NCBI GenBank assembly: GCA_000431315.1
Contig: HF989697.1
Span: forward strand, 39,301-64,788
Length of the DNA stretch: 25,488 bases
DNA from: Brachyspira sp. CAG:484
Lineage (GTDB): Bacteria; Cyanobacteriota; Vampirovibrionia; Gastranaerophilales; Gastranaerophilaceae
Direction: 5' to 3'
The notes beneath the pieces are model-generated. The model searched no databases. It saw only the letters and a list, made by a program, of their open reading frames with translations, and was not told the origin of the DNA. The translations under genes were made by a program, and so were the position numbers. Within the stretch, counting starts at the first letter, position 1. Each line of letters starts with the position of its first letter. Of the stretch, positions 15,149 through 22,138 are shown piece by piece.

Positions 15149-15715
15149 CTATTTTATATTTAATTCATCTAAAATTTCTTTTGGGAGATCCATTTCCCTA
15201 ATTTCTTCTTCTGTCATGACCCTGCGAGTGCTGGTAGGCGGCTCCGGTTTAATATGGTAATCCTTAGGTTTCAGGCCGAAGAAACTTTTAACTTTATTTA
15301 TTTTTTGATGTCTTATTTCTTTTTTTAGAATAACTATTGCTTCATCGTATAACTGTGCAAGCATTTCAGATTTTGTAATGTTTCCTGATATTGAAGCTTG
15401 TTCGCCCGAGTTCTGGTATTTTTTGATTTTGCTGTTAATGTAGTTTCTTTCAGCTGTTCCTCCGGCTTTGTATGCTCTTGATTCATCTTTTAAAATAACT
15501 TTCAAAGCTTTTAATATTTTAAGATTTCGTTTATCACAGTCCGGCAGCAGAATTTTTTCGCGTATAAGGTTTGTAATCATTTCATGTAATTCTTCTTTTG
15601 ATTTTAGCCCTGTTTGTTTAAGCAGCCCCTCTATACCTGCTTCATAAGAAGTAAAGCCATGTGTAGCACCTAAGCCTACTTTAGATTTCAGAAGAAGATT
15701 TCCCTGCATATCCAT
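15149..15715 (-). CDS. C-terminal part of a split metallopeptidase-like protein
   Basis: 188 residues from an ATG at 15715, with no close Shine-Dalgarno (GGAG is 18 bases away). It overlaps the upstream frame by 28 bases. It continues smoothly from the HELEH-containing upstream frame if one base is gained, or a -1 shift occurs, at seven A (15723-15717). It is charged and helical, with DESRAYKAGG at about 76-85, which could hold the glutamate that completes an HExxH zinc site. A basic region and acidic C-terminus follow. It is probably not an independent gene; the alternatives are a pseudogene fragment or a programmed frameshift product. Confidence 0.6.
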   Translation of the reverse strand: MDMQGNLLLKSKVGLGATHGFTSYEAGIEGLLKQTGLKSKEELHEMITNLIREKILLPDCDKRNLKILKALKVILKDESRAYKAGGTAERNYINSKIKKYQNSGEQASISGNITKSEMLAQLYDEAIVILKKEIRHQKINKVKSFFGLKPKDYHIKPEPPTSTRRVMTEEEIREMDLPKEILDELNIK

Positions 15716-16224
15716 ATTTTTTTGTTTAGTAATTCTCCATATTTTTTAGTATAATTTTCAAGGAATTTTTTCCCTCTGACTTTCGTATAAAGTTTCTCCA
15801 TTCGTGCTCTAAAACCTAATCTCTGGTTCAGAACATGTTCGAGTTCATGTGTTGTTATATTAACTATTTCCACAGGTTTCATTGAATTGGTGCGTAAACT
15901 AAGCATACTGCTGTTAGTTTTTGGACCAGGAATGACTGCAGATTTTGAGCCGTAAAAGAATCGCTCTGATAGTTCATCCGGAATATCAAGTTCTTTTTTC
16001 ATAAAAGCTTTAAAGCTCTCTAAATCATCCGTAATTTGTACTTTACCAGCCTTTTTCGCGCCTATATTTTTTGCTAGTATTTCCTGAACTTTTTCTGCAT
16101 TCATGCTATTTCCGTTAAGCAAGTTTTCAGAAACCTCATTGCCGATTTTCCCGCAGGTTTTCATAATCTGTTTTTTTGACATAATCCCGGTAGCCTTATA
16201 GATTATCCTTGATAGATTAATCAT
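15688..16224 (-). CDS. N-terminal part of a split HExxH metallopeptidase-like protein
   Basis: 178 residues from the ATG at 16224, with AAAGGG six bases upstream; a GTG at 16230 is also in frame but too close to the Shine-Dalgarno. The zincin motif HELEH is at about 126-130 within VNITTHELEHVLNQR. There is no signal peptide. The frame runs past seven A into a short out-of-frame tail (IWICREIFF) and stops at 15688. The neighbouring frame takes over at the A tract, giving a joined protein of about 355 residues. The zinc ligands HELEH lie before the break and a possible third ligand after it. No family is assigned beyond 'putative metallopeptidase'. Confidence 0.65.
   Translation of the reverse strand: MINLSRIIYKATGIMSKKQIMKTCGKIGNEVSENLLNGNSMNAEKVQEILAKNIGAKKAGKVQITDDLESFKAFMKKELDIPDELSERFFYGSKSAVIPGPKTNSSMLSLRTNSMKPVEIVNITTHELEHVLNQRLGFRARMEKLYTKVRGKKFLENYTKKYGELLNKKIWICREIFF
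15717..15723 (-). repeat. A7 tract at the frame break
   Basis: Seven A on the coding strand, read AAC AAA AAA ATA. Eight A, or a -1 shift, leads into AAT ATG GAT and the downstream frame. It is the only obvious slippery site in the 28-base overlap. Confidence 0.6.
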
Positions 16225-16340
16225 ATTCACCCCTTTTTATTTTGATAAATATCCCCTATAATTTTATAAAAACATTTGCAGCTAAATAATTGCTTCTGCT
16301 AAAATAGTTTTTTTGGTGGAAACAAAAAAGCTATGTTTTA

Positions 16341-16349
16341 TGTTATAAT
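16341..16349 (+). promoter_or_regulatory. Extended -10 promoter of the pseudopilin gene
   Basis: TGTTATAAT, with a perfect TATAAT at 16344-16349, lies about 30 bases before the ATG at 16380. No good -35 is seen, as is allowed for extended -10 promoters. Confidence 0.55.
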
Positions 16350-16379
16350 TCTTTAATATTAATAAGGAGAGTTTTGAGT

Positions 16380-16859
16380 ATGAGAAGAATATCTGCATTT
16401 ACAATCGGTGAACTCGGAATAGGGCTTATAATTATTACATTTATTATCCTGGCTTCCGCTCCGATTATTTCACATAACAATCAGCAAAAACAGCAAACTC
16501 AGGCTGAATATATTGCATCGCTAAATAACGGTGCTGAAAAGTCTACTGTTACAAAATTAAAACAGCAGACACTTGAAAATGAACAGAAAATTAATGCCTT
16601 AAATACCCGCCTGACCGGTGTTGAAGAATATGTAAGGCAGTATGTAGGGAAAACTGTTACAGGAACTTCCAATAATAATGTTATAAGCAACAGCAATCCC
16701 AGAGTTAATGACGGCAGCTATGTATGCAATATTACAGGTTACACTGATGCTGAGGGCAATTCTATAACTCCAAACCCGCAGCAGATGGCTGATATTAATA
16801 AAGAAATTGCTAATGGAACAAGAAAAATAATTCTCACATGCGGTACTGTAAAGCGCTAA
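16380..16859 (+). CDS. Type IV pseudopilin-like protein
   Basis: A 159-residue protein. A short leader MRRISA precedes the cleavage point Ala6|Phe7, and the mature start FTIGELGIGLIIITFIILA has Glu at +5 and a hydrophobic helix, as in type IV pilins and pseudopilins. A Gln-rich coiled coil (about 34-90) follows, then Asn/Ser-rich sequence and a small C-terminal domain with two cysteines (SYVC and ILTC) that may form a disulfide. The ATG 16380 is preferred over TTG 16374 because AAGGAG is at the right distance. Unlike pilin-like genes A and B it has a normal short leader and no G tract. It is a single gene with its own promoter and terminator. Confidence 0.75.
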   Translation: MRRISAFTIGELGIGLIIITFIILASAPIISHNNQQKQQTQAEYIASLNNGAEKSTVTKLKQQTLENEQKINALNTRLTGVEEYVRQYVGKTVTGTSNNNVISNSNPRVNDGSYVCNITGYTDAEGNSITPNPQQMADINKEIANGTRKIILTCGTVKR

Positions 16860-16872
16860 GATATTCTTTATA

Positions 16873-16910
16873 AAAAAAGAACCTGGACAAAATTATCCAG
16901 GTTCTTTTTT
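16873..16910. terminator. Bidirectional terminator between the pseudopilin and ferredoxin genes
   Basis: A 15-bp stem (16873-16887 with 16896-16910), core GAACCTGGA/TCCAGGTTC, eight-base loop, with A run before and T run after. It serves both converging genes. Confidence 0.92.
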
Positions 16911-16925
16911 ATAGTTGTTAAAAAA

Positions 16926-17102
16926 CTATTCAACTTCGATAGCGCCAACAGGGCAAGCTTCAGCAGCTTCCTTAACGCAATCCATATTATCAGCAACAGC
17001 AGCTTCATCTACTACTGCAATATCTTCTACTTTAAATACAGCATCGCAGATTGATTCACAAGCGCCGCATGCGATACAAGAATCGTTAACTTTTACTGTC
17101 AT
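16926..17102 (-). CDS. Small [4Fe-4S] ferredoxin
   Basis: A 58-residue cytoplasmic electron carrier. The cluster ligands are CxxCxxC at C9, C12, C15 and C50 in the CPVGAI motif. C19 and C42 are placed as in Thermotoga-type ferredoxins, where they form a disulfide in place of a second cluster. It is acidic, as expected. AAAGGAG stands about eight bases before the ATG at 17102. It lies 73 bases downstream of deoB on the same strand but has its own -10 box and a palindrome in the gap. The partner enzyme cannot be told from context. Confidence 0.93.
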   Translation of the reverse strand: MTVKVNDSCIACGACESICDAVFKVEDIAVVDEAAVADNMDCVKEAAEACPVGAIEVE

Positions 17103-17136
17103 TTTACTTTCTCCTTTTATTTGTTTATCAACATAT

Positions 17137-17152
17137 TGTGAAAATCTTCACA
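17137..17152 (-). promoter_or_regulatory. Palindrome in the ferredoxin leader
   Basis: TGTGAA-GATT-TTCACA on the minus strand, a perfect 6-bp inverted repeat just downstream of the -10 box at 17164-17159. Its position near +1 fits a repressor operator; a 5' stem-loop that stabilises the mRNA is the alternative. Confidence 0.4.
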
Positions 17153-17158
17153 CAAAAG

Positions 17159-17164
17159 ATTATA
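17159..17164 (-). promoter_or_regulatory. -10 box of the ferredoxin gene
   Basis: A perfect TATAAT on the minus strand, about 57 bases before the ATG at 17102. A TGGATA lies 17 bases upstream, inside the end of deoB. Confidence 0.45.
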
Positions 17165-17175
17165 AAACAAAAAAA

Positions 17176-18348
17176 TTAAAATATCCAGTCTTTTATAATT
17201 TTTGCAATATAATCAAATCCGATAATCTCACCAAGGTCTTTGCCTTCTTTAGTCTTGCTATAAACCAAAACAGGAACCATTTCCCTGGTATGATCGGTAC
17301 CCGGTACGGTAGGATCACATCCATGATCTGCTGTAATAATTAGCAGGTCATTGTCATCAAGTGCCGGAATAATATCACTCAGATAACAGTCAATTTCCTC
17401 AATTGCTTTGCCATAGCCTTTAGCATCATTTCTATGTCCGAATAACATATCAGTATCGACAAGATTTGTGAATATTAATTCAAAATCCGCACAGCAATTA
17501 ATATTTGGATATGCAATTTTTCCTAAATCCAGTTCCCGTTTAATAGCCTTTAGTGTTAGTTCCAGCCCTTCTTTGTTAGAACCTGTGTGGATAGCATGAG
17601 TTATGCCGGACTTTGAAAATATGTCTTCAATTTTACCTATACCTATAACTTTTCCGCCTTTATCTTTTATTTCATTTAGCAGAGTATGCTTAGGAACCAT
17701 AGAGTAATCTCTTCTGTCCTTTGAAATTCTTGTTGGTTTACCCTCAATAATTTTATAAGGTCTTGCAATTACTCTTGAAACATTGTAGTCCCCTTCATCA
17801 AGAATTTTCCTGGCTATTTCACACCATTTGTAAAGTGTTTCGAGAGGTATTAAATCGGTATCAAGCGCGATTTGAAATACACTGTCAGCCGAGGTATAAA
17901 TAATAGGGAATTTTGTTTTATGATGTTCTTCATTCAATTCTTCAATAATGGCGGTTCCGCTTGCCGGACGGTTTGCTAAAATTCCGCCGCAACCTGTTTC
18001 TTCAATAAATTTTTCAATAAGTTCATCAGGAAAACCTTCAGGGAATGTTGCAAATGGTTTTTCTGAAATAAGTCCGGCAATTTCCCAGTGTCCGGTTGTT
18101 GTATCTTTTCCTTTTGATTTTTCATACATTGTTCCGTATTGTGCTGTTGGCTGTTCTGATTTTTCAATGCCTTCAAAATCCTGAATGTTTCCAAGCCCCA
18201 TTTTGGAAAGGTTAGGAACTTTAAGACCTTTATTAAATTTACAGACATTTTTTAATGTATTGCACTCTGGGATGTCTTTAAAATCTTTGCAATCCGGCAT
18301 TGCTCCAATACCCATAGAATCTATAACAATAACAATAGCTCTTTTCAT
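17176..18348 (-). CDS. deoB: Phosphopentomutase
   Basis: DeoB interconverts ribose-1-phosphate or deoxyribose-1-phosphate with the 5-phosphate, linking nucleoside salvage to the pentose phosphate pathway. It is a 390-residue alkaline-phosphatase-superfamily enzyme with two Mn2+ ions. Seen: D10 in VIDSMGIGAMPD, KDTTTGHWE (81-89, with T85 as the phosphorylated residue known in the Bacillus enzyme), NRPASGTAII, FGHRNDAKGYG, TADHGCDPT and TDHTRE. A G-rich Shine-Dalgarno precedes the ATG at 18348. No other deo genes are nearby. A large nested palindrome begins about 58 bases upstream and reaches into the probable promoter. Confidence 0.96.
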   Translation of the reverse strand: MKRAIVIVIDSMGIGAMPDCKDFKDIPECNTLKNVCKFNKGLKVPNLSKMGLGNIQDFEGIEKSEQPTAQYGTMYEKSKGKDTTTGHWEIAGLISEKPFATFPEGFPDELIEKFIEETGCGGILANRPASGTAIIEELNEEHHKTKFPIIYTSADSVFQIALDTDLIPLETLYKWCEIARKILDEGDYNVSRVIARPYKIIEGKPTRISKDRRDYSMVPKHTLLNEIKDKGGKVIGIGKIEDIFSKSGITHAIHTGSNKEGLELTLKAIKRELDLGKIAYPNINCCADFELIFTNLVDTDMLFGHRNDAKGYGKAIEEIDCYLSDIIPALDDNDLLIITADHGCDPTVPGTDHTREMVPVLVYSKTKEGKDLGEIIGFDYIAKIIKDWIF

Positions 18349-18380
18349 ATTTCCCCCTGTTTTTATTTTTATTTATTTAT

Positions 18381-18389
18381 ATTTTAACA
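18381..18389 (-). promoter_or_regulatory. Extended -10 promoter of deoB
   Basis: TGTTAAAAT on the minus strand about 33 bases before the ATG. The -35 position (18404-18409) falls on the first arm of the 18406 palindrome. Confidence 0.4.
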
Positions 18390-18405
18390 TGAAACAGAGT
18401 TATTA

Positions 18406-18771
18406 TTCACTTTTTCTTTTTGTTGCAATGCAAAAAGAAAAAGTGAACCGAAAAAGAAAAACATGCTTATCAAAAGCAATGCTAATAGCATTGCAAGACC
18501 AAATGGAAATTCTGAAAAGCTTTGCTTTTCAGTTATTTGCTCGCTATTGTGCTTTGCACACGCTCGCGTTTTTATTACCGGACTATTAGTCCGGTTGCCG
18601 AACAACATGCACATTTTGTGCAATAGTGAGGCTTAAACGGTTAAATGCTTTAGCATTTAACTACTTCCATTTGATTTTGCATTGTTTAGCGATGCTGTTT
18701 TCTTTGTGTTTTTCTCTTTCTTTGGTTCATTTCTTTCTCTTTTATTGCGGGTAAAAGAGAAAGAAATGAAC
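18406..18771. repeat. Nested ('second-order') palindrome of nine hairpins
   Basis: In a 509-base gene-free stretch there are nine hairpins in a row: 18406-18447 (17-bp stem), 18476-18494 (8), 18512-18532 (9), 18548-18560 (5), 18577-18595 (8, apex), 18608-18622 (6), 18641-18660 (9), 18679-18695 (6) and 18725-18771 (20-bp stem). They mirror one another in position about 18586. The arms also pair with each other: CAAATGGAA (18500-18508) with TTCCATTTG (18665-18673), CTCGCTATTG (18540-18549) with CAATAGTGAG (18621-18630), and AACC (18446-18449) with GGTT (18724-18727). A single RNA or DNA strand would fold into a branched tree. No coding capacity is evident. It may be a foldback or MITE-like element, or a structured RNA. 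Confidence 0.85.
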
Positions 18772-18782
18772 TTATAGAATGT

Positions 18783-18814
18783 AAAAAAAAACGGACATCT
18801 TAATAAGAGGTCCG
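18783..18814 (-). terminator. Terminator of cobO
   Basis: On the minus strand GTCCG/CGGAC plus AAGA/TCTT, a 9-bp stem with one mismatch and a three-base loop, followed by nine T (18791-18783). Confidence 0.75.
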
Positions 18815-18857
18815 GTATTTCATTTCTGAAACAAAAAGGATTTACATTAACTTAAGT

Positions 18858-19391
18858 CTAATATTCAATGCCCTGTCTTGCCATAACTCCCATATCAAAG
18901 TAATGTTTGATAGGCTTCATTTCTGTAACAAGATGAGCCATTGCTTTTAATTCAGGATGTGCATAACGTCCTGTTAATACTATTTCAAGGTTTTCAGGTT
19001 TGTTTAATAAAGCTTCCTTAACTTCACTTACCTTAATCATATTCATTGCTGTACAAATATTAATTTCATCCAGGATAATTAACTGGTATTCGCCTGAGTT
19101 AATAGCTTTTTTTGCAAACTCCCAGCCTCTTTTTGCTTCTTTAAAGTCATCCATACAAACATTGTGTGAATAACATACTCTATCCATACCAAACTGAACA
19201 ACGTCTAAGTTAGGAAGAAATTTTGATGAAGTTACGATTTCTCCGTATGAAGTAGCGCTGTCGCCCTTTGTAAACTGGATGATAAGAACTTTCCATCCAT
19301 GTCCGAGAGCTCGAAGTGCCAAGCCTAATGATGCTGTTGTTTTACCTTTTCCGTCACCTGTATAGATTTGAATATAACCATGCTCTAACAC
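18858..19391 (-). CDS. cobO: Cob(I)alamin adenosyltransferase, CobO/BtuR type
   Basis: The enzyme transfers adenosyl from ATP to cob(I)alamin to make coenzyme B12. The product is 177 residues from GTG 19391, chosen because GGAGG lies eight bases upstream and the product then begins MLEHGYIQIYTGDGKGKTT as in the family. A longer frame to 19436 lacks this support. The P-loop GDGKGKTT (12-19) and the LDEIN Walker-B-like motif are clear, and the C-terminal MAHLVTEMKPIKHYF segment is typical. No other cobalamin genes are in the window, so it may serve salvage of imported corrinoid. No cobalamin riboswitch is recognisable upstream. Confidence 0.93.
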   Translation of the reverse strand: MLEHGYIQIYTGDGKGKTTASLGLALRALGHGWKVLIIQFTKGDSATSYGEIVTSSKFLPNLDVVQFGMDRVCYSHNVCMDDFKEAKRGWEFAKKAINSGEYQLIILDEINICTAMNMIKVSEVKEALLNKPENLEIVLTGRYAHPELKAMAHLVTEMKPIKHYFDMGVMARQGIEY

Positions 19392-19436
19392 TCTAACTAC
19401 CTCCAATAAATAATAGATTATTTTCTCTATCAACAT

Positions 19437-19906
19437 TTTAAACGATATTTGAAATATCTTAATCGTTCTTTAGGTTGATATAAATTGAGGAAAGGTTTTA
19501 ACTAACCCCGCCTCCCAAGATGTAAATCCATCATAGAACAAATTTTCTTAAAATAAACTTATTTTATGATTTCCATGCCAATCTTTTTACAATAAGTTTT
19601 GTTAAAAATCTGAATAAAGCGTAAATATAACACTTTCCAGATATTATAGTTATAGTAAAAAAGTTTACTTAATTTTTGTTAAGAAAATCGAAAATTTACT
19701 TGCAAAAACTCAAGGAAATCATGCTGTAACGATTTCAGGCAAATCAAGCATGGTTAAGGTTTGTAAAGCTGAAAAATGCCTTCCGGTGATTTTTTTCTAA
19801 AAATATGGGCATAATAATATTAAGGTGAGGAATTACTGTTAATTGACGTGCCTGTAAAAATTTTTTATTAAGGGATTGTAAAGTTATATTACGAAATGGA
19901 GATTTA
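19437..19906. other. Gene-free region with several small palindromes
   Basis: 470 bases between cobO and the coiled-coil gene. Seen: AACGAT...ATCGTT (19441-19446/19462-19467) enclosing the palindrome GATATTT-G-AAATATC (19444-19458), in the cobO leader; TAAAATAA-AC-TTATTTTA near 19550-19567; and CATGCT...AGCATG enclosing GATTT...AAATC near 19731-19766. A frame without a start codon runs about 19616-19800 and could be a gene remnant. No tRNA, rRNA or riboswitch is recognised. Confidence 0.5.
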
Positions 19907-19975
19907 ATGCAATTATCAAACCTGAAAAGTTTTTATATATGTAAGAAGAAATTTAAGAGAGAGTACATGGCATGA
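19907..19975 (+). CDS. Possible 22-residue upstream ORF (leader peptide)
   Basis: ATG 19907, with TGGAG five bases upstream, opens a basic, aromatic 22-residue peptide (MQLSNLKSFYICKKKFKREY...) whose TGA overlaps the next gene's ATG as ATGA. The main gene has only a weak Shine-Dalgarno of its own, so coupled re-initiation is plausible. It is too short to judge as a functional protein. Confidence 0.35.
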   Translation: MQLSNLKSFYICKKKFKREYMA

Positions 19976-21483
19976 ATGTAGCATTAGACAAAGCTAAAGT
20001 TTCAGTAAAGCCGGGCTTCGGAAAGATACCCGACAGGCCGAGTTTTGCTAAAGCAGGTTCCGTAAAGGCAATGTTCGGAACCAAGGAAACTGCTGCTGCT
20101 CCGAAAACTTCAAGTTTGAAGAGCACTGTGTCAAGTAATATTGCTACGAGCTCACGTTCCTCTGTATTCTCATCCAGAGCCCGAAGCAGTTCGTCAACGT
20201 TTGTTCCTGCAACGAGATTTATGAATGCCAGCGACTTTAAACGAGATCGAACTACTACAGCTGCATGGGGCTCAATTCAGGGCGACCATTATATAGAAGG
20301 ACAAACCGGTGTAACCAAACGAAGTTACAGACGAATGGTTCAGGCTAATCAGGTTTCGGTTGCTCCTCAATATCAGGGACGGTATACTGATTTTGGCAAT
20401 ATGTACAACCAGAGAATGTCATTTTCTGATGTCTGTACATTGCTTACATCAGGTATTAATACTCTGTTTGGCGGCATAAAAGCTATCCAGGGCAGTGGAG
20501 GAACTGAACGCGGTGGCGGAGCAACTCCTGCTTCAACTTCAGCTGCAAGTATTCAGACTGCACAAACACTTGCCGGTAATGTCGGAGGTATTGCAACTGC
20601 TACCACAACAAGTGAACTGCAGGCTGCATTAAGCGAAGCCAAAACACAGCAGTCAGATCTTCAAACTTTGTTGAATTCTGATGATTATAAGAATGTTGAA
20701 ACAAATCTGCAAACAGCTAAAAATGACAAAACTAAAATTGATGCACAAGTTACAGAACAGCAGGGTATTGTTTCTAATCAAAACAAAACAATTGATTTGT
20801 TGAGTAATACAAGAATTCCTGCACAGGAAACTGTTGTTGGTAATGCAGAACAAGCACTTGCAAGAGCTCAGAGTATGGCAACTGCCGAAAATCCGAATGA
20901 TGCAGCAATAAGAGCAGCCGAACAGCAGTTAGAACAGGCTAAAACTACGCTGCAGCAGTTGAAAGACCAATTGAAAACTGCCGAGCAGACAAGAGATGCT
21001 GCACAGCAAAAACTTGACGGTGAAGACGGATTGCTTGCAAAGCAGAAACAGGCTGAGAATGACATAACAGCTCTGACTTCATTACAAAGTGACAAGCAGG
21101 CTAAAACAACTCAATTGAGTACACTTGAACAGACTATTAACAATGCCGAACAACGTCAGGAAAAAATGCTTCAAAAAGAAGAAAAGAAATTAGACGGCAT
21201 GTTTGATGATTTGAAAAAACTGGATGAAAAAATAAAGAATGAAAAAGATGATACTAAACGTACGGAATTAAAGCAGGAATATTCTGAGCTTGCTAAAACC
21301 TTTAATTCTATGGTCTCAGCATCTACAAGTGAAAAATATCAAGGAGCTTCTGTAAGCACAGATATAACCTTTACAGAATCCCGTGAGGCTTCAAATCAGA
21401 GAAGTCTGGAGCAAATGCGTTCTAATGCAGATGAATTTATGAAAAAGAAAAATGAAGAAGCAATGGCAAATCTGTTAAAATAA
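19972..21483 (+). CDS. Coiled-coil protein with disordered Ser/Thr-rich N-terminus
   Basis: A 503-residue protein with no recognised family. Residues 1-80 are basic and Ser/Thr/Ala-rich, probably disordered. Residues 80-175 hold a compact part with aromatic and Gly residues (SIQGDHYIEGQTGV, QGRYTDFGNMY). Residues about 210-450 are a long Gln/Ala/Lys/Glu heptad coiled coil broken near 275-300. The end is Lys/Glu-rich. There is no clear signal peptide or membrane helix; a weak hydrophobic stretch lies at about 155-170. It is probably a filamentous or scaffold protein; any link with secretion or surface structures is speculation. Translation may be coupled to a small upstream ORF. A promoter and terminator for rimP follow. 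Confidence 0.8.
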   Translation: MNVALDKAKVSVKPGFGKIPDRPSFAKAGSVKAMFGTKETAAAPKTSSLKSTVSSNIATSSRSSVFSSRARSSSSTFVPATRFMNASDFKRDRTTTAAWGSIQGDHYIEGQTGVTKRSYRRMVQANQVSVAPQYQGRYTDFGNMYNQRMSFSDVCTLLTSGINTLFGGIKAIQGSGGTERGGGATPASTSAASIQTAQTLAGNVGGIATATTTSELQAALSEAKTQQSDLQTLLNSDDYKNVETNLQTAKNDKTKIDAQVTEQQGIVSNQNKTIDLLSNTRIPAQETVVGNAEQALARAQSMATAENPNDAAIRAAEQQLEQAKTTLQQLKDQLKTAEQTRDAAQQKLDGEDGLLAKQKQAENDITALTSLQSDKQAKTTQLSTLEQTINNAEQRQEKMLQKEEKKLDGMFDDLKKLDEKIKNEKDDTKRTELKQEYSELAKTFNSMVSASTSEKYQGASVSTDITFTESREASNQRSLEQMRSNADEFMKKKNEEAMANLLK

Positions 21484-21509
21484 TAAGTTTCAAAAACTTT
21501 ACAATGCAC

Positions 21510-21538
21510 TTTACTTTTAATAGCCATTAATTTATAAT
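21510..21538 (+). promoter_or_regulatory. Promoter of the rimP-nusA operon
   Basis: TTTACT (21510-21515), a 17-base spacer and a perfect TATAAT (21533-21538). A start near 21545 gives a leader of about 87 bases that contains an intrinsic terminator before rimP. Confidence 0.6.
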
Positions 21539-21562
21539 ATTAACGAAAGACAGTATTGTCGC

Positions 21563-21592
21563 AAAAAAGAACGGGAACCCCCGTTCTTTTTT
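21563..21592 (+). terminator. Intrinsic terminator in the rimP-nusA leader (possible attenuator)
   Basis: AAAAAAGAACGGG (21563-21575) pairs with CCCGTTCTTTTTT (21580-21592), loop AACC. It can end the upstream coiled-coil transcript, but it also lies downstream of the promoter at 21510-21538 and 40 bases before the rimP GTG. Confidence 0.9.
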
Positions 21593-21631
21593 ACTCCTAA
21601 GGTAAGCGGAATTGTAAAGGAAGGTAGTATT

Positions 21632-22114
21632 GTGAAGCAGGATATTAACAGACATGAAATTTTAGAAAAAATTACTCCGTTAATAGAAAATACTGCCATG
21701 AGATTCGGGTATATTCCTATTGAAATAGAATTTATAAAAGAAAATCACAGATGGTTTTTAAGAATATATCTATATTCAAAGGAAAAAGAAGTTACGCTTG
21801 ATGATTGTGAAAAAGTAACAAGGAGTGTGAGTGACTTTTTAGATGAACTTATTCCTGTAAAATATTATCTGGAAGTTTCTTCTCCGGGTCTGGAAAGGAA
21901 ATTTAAATCAGATAAAGAGTTTGTCATTTTTAAAGGCCGCAGAATCAGCATTAAGCTTAAAACTCCGCTTGAGGGGGAAAATGAAAAGATTTTTAAAGGC
22001 GAAATTCTGGATTTTGATGAGAATGAAGGTTTAAGATTTTTCAGATTTGATGACGGGCAGGAGCTTTTGATACCCCGCTCAAATATTCAGTCTGCCAAGC
22101 TTTATATTGATTGA
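21632..22114 (+). CDS. rimP: Ribosome maturation factor RimP
   Basis: RimP assists early 30S assembly. The 160-residue length is normal. The N-terminal domain is followed by the hallmark YYLEVSSPGLERKFKSDKEF segment (SSPGLER at 83-89) and a C-terminal SH3-like barrel ending DDGQELLIPRSNIQSAKL. The start is a GTG with AAGGAAGG seven bases before it. nusA follows 24 bases later, the common rimP-nusA order. The leader has a terminator that may control both genes. Confidence 0.96.
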   Translation: MKQDINRHEILEKITPLIENTAMRFGYIPIEIEFIKENHRWFLRIYLYSKEKEVTLDDCEKVTRSVSDFLDELIPVKYYLEVSSPGLERKFKSDKEFVIFKGRRISIKLKTPLEGENEKIFKGEILDFDENEGLRFFRFDDGQELLIPRSNIQSAKLYID

Positions 22115-22138
22115 TAATTAATCGGAAAGGATAAAATT

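Noticed and set aside
16915..17343. Open frame of 142 codons on the + strand
   Set aside because: It lies antisense to the ferredoxin gene and the end of deoB, both clearly real.
18384..18623. Short frames on both strands in the nested palindrome
   Set aside because: Low-complexity translations of hairpin arms without ribosome sites or family resemblance.
18406..18771. CRISPR array
   Set aside because: Repeats are inverted and each hairpin has a different sequence; there is no constant direct repeat with regular spacers.
19437..19560. Cobalamin riboswitch upstream of cobO
   Set aside because: The leader is long and has stems, but the conserved B12-box sequence was not found on the minus strand.
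19616..19800. Frame of about 60 codons before the coiled-coil gene
   Set aside because: No plausible start codon or ribosome site and no recognisable product; kept only as a possible remnant.
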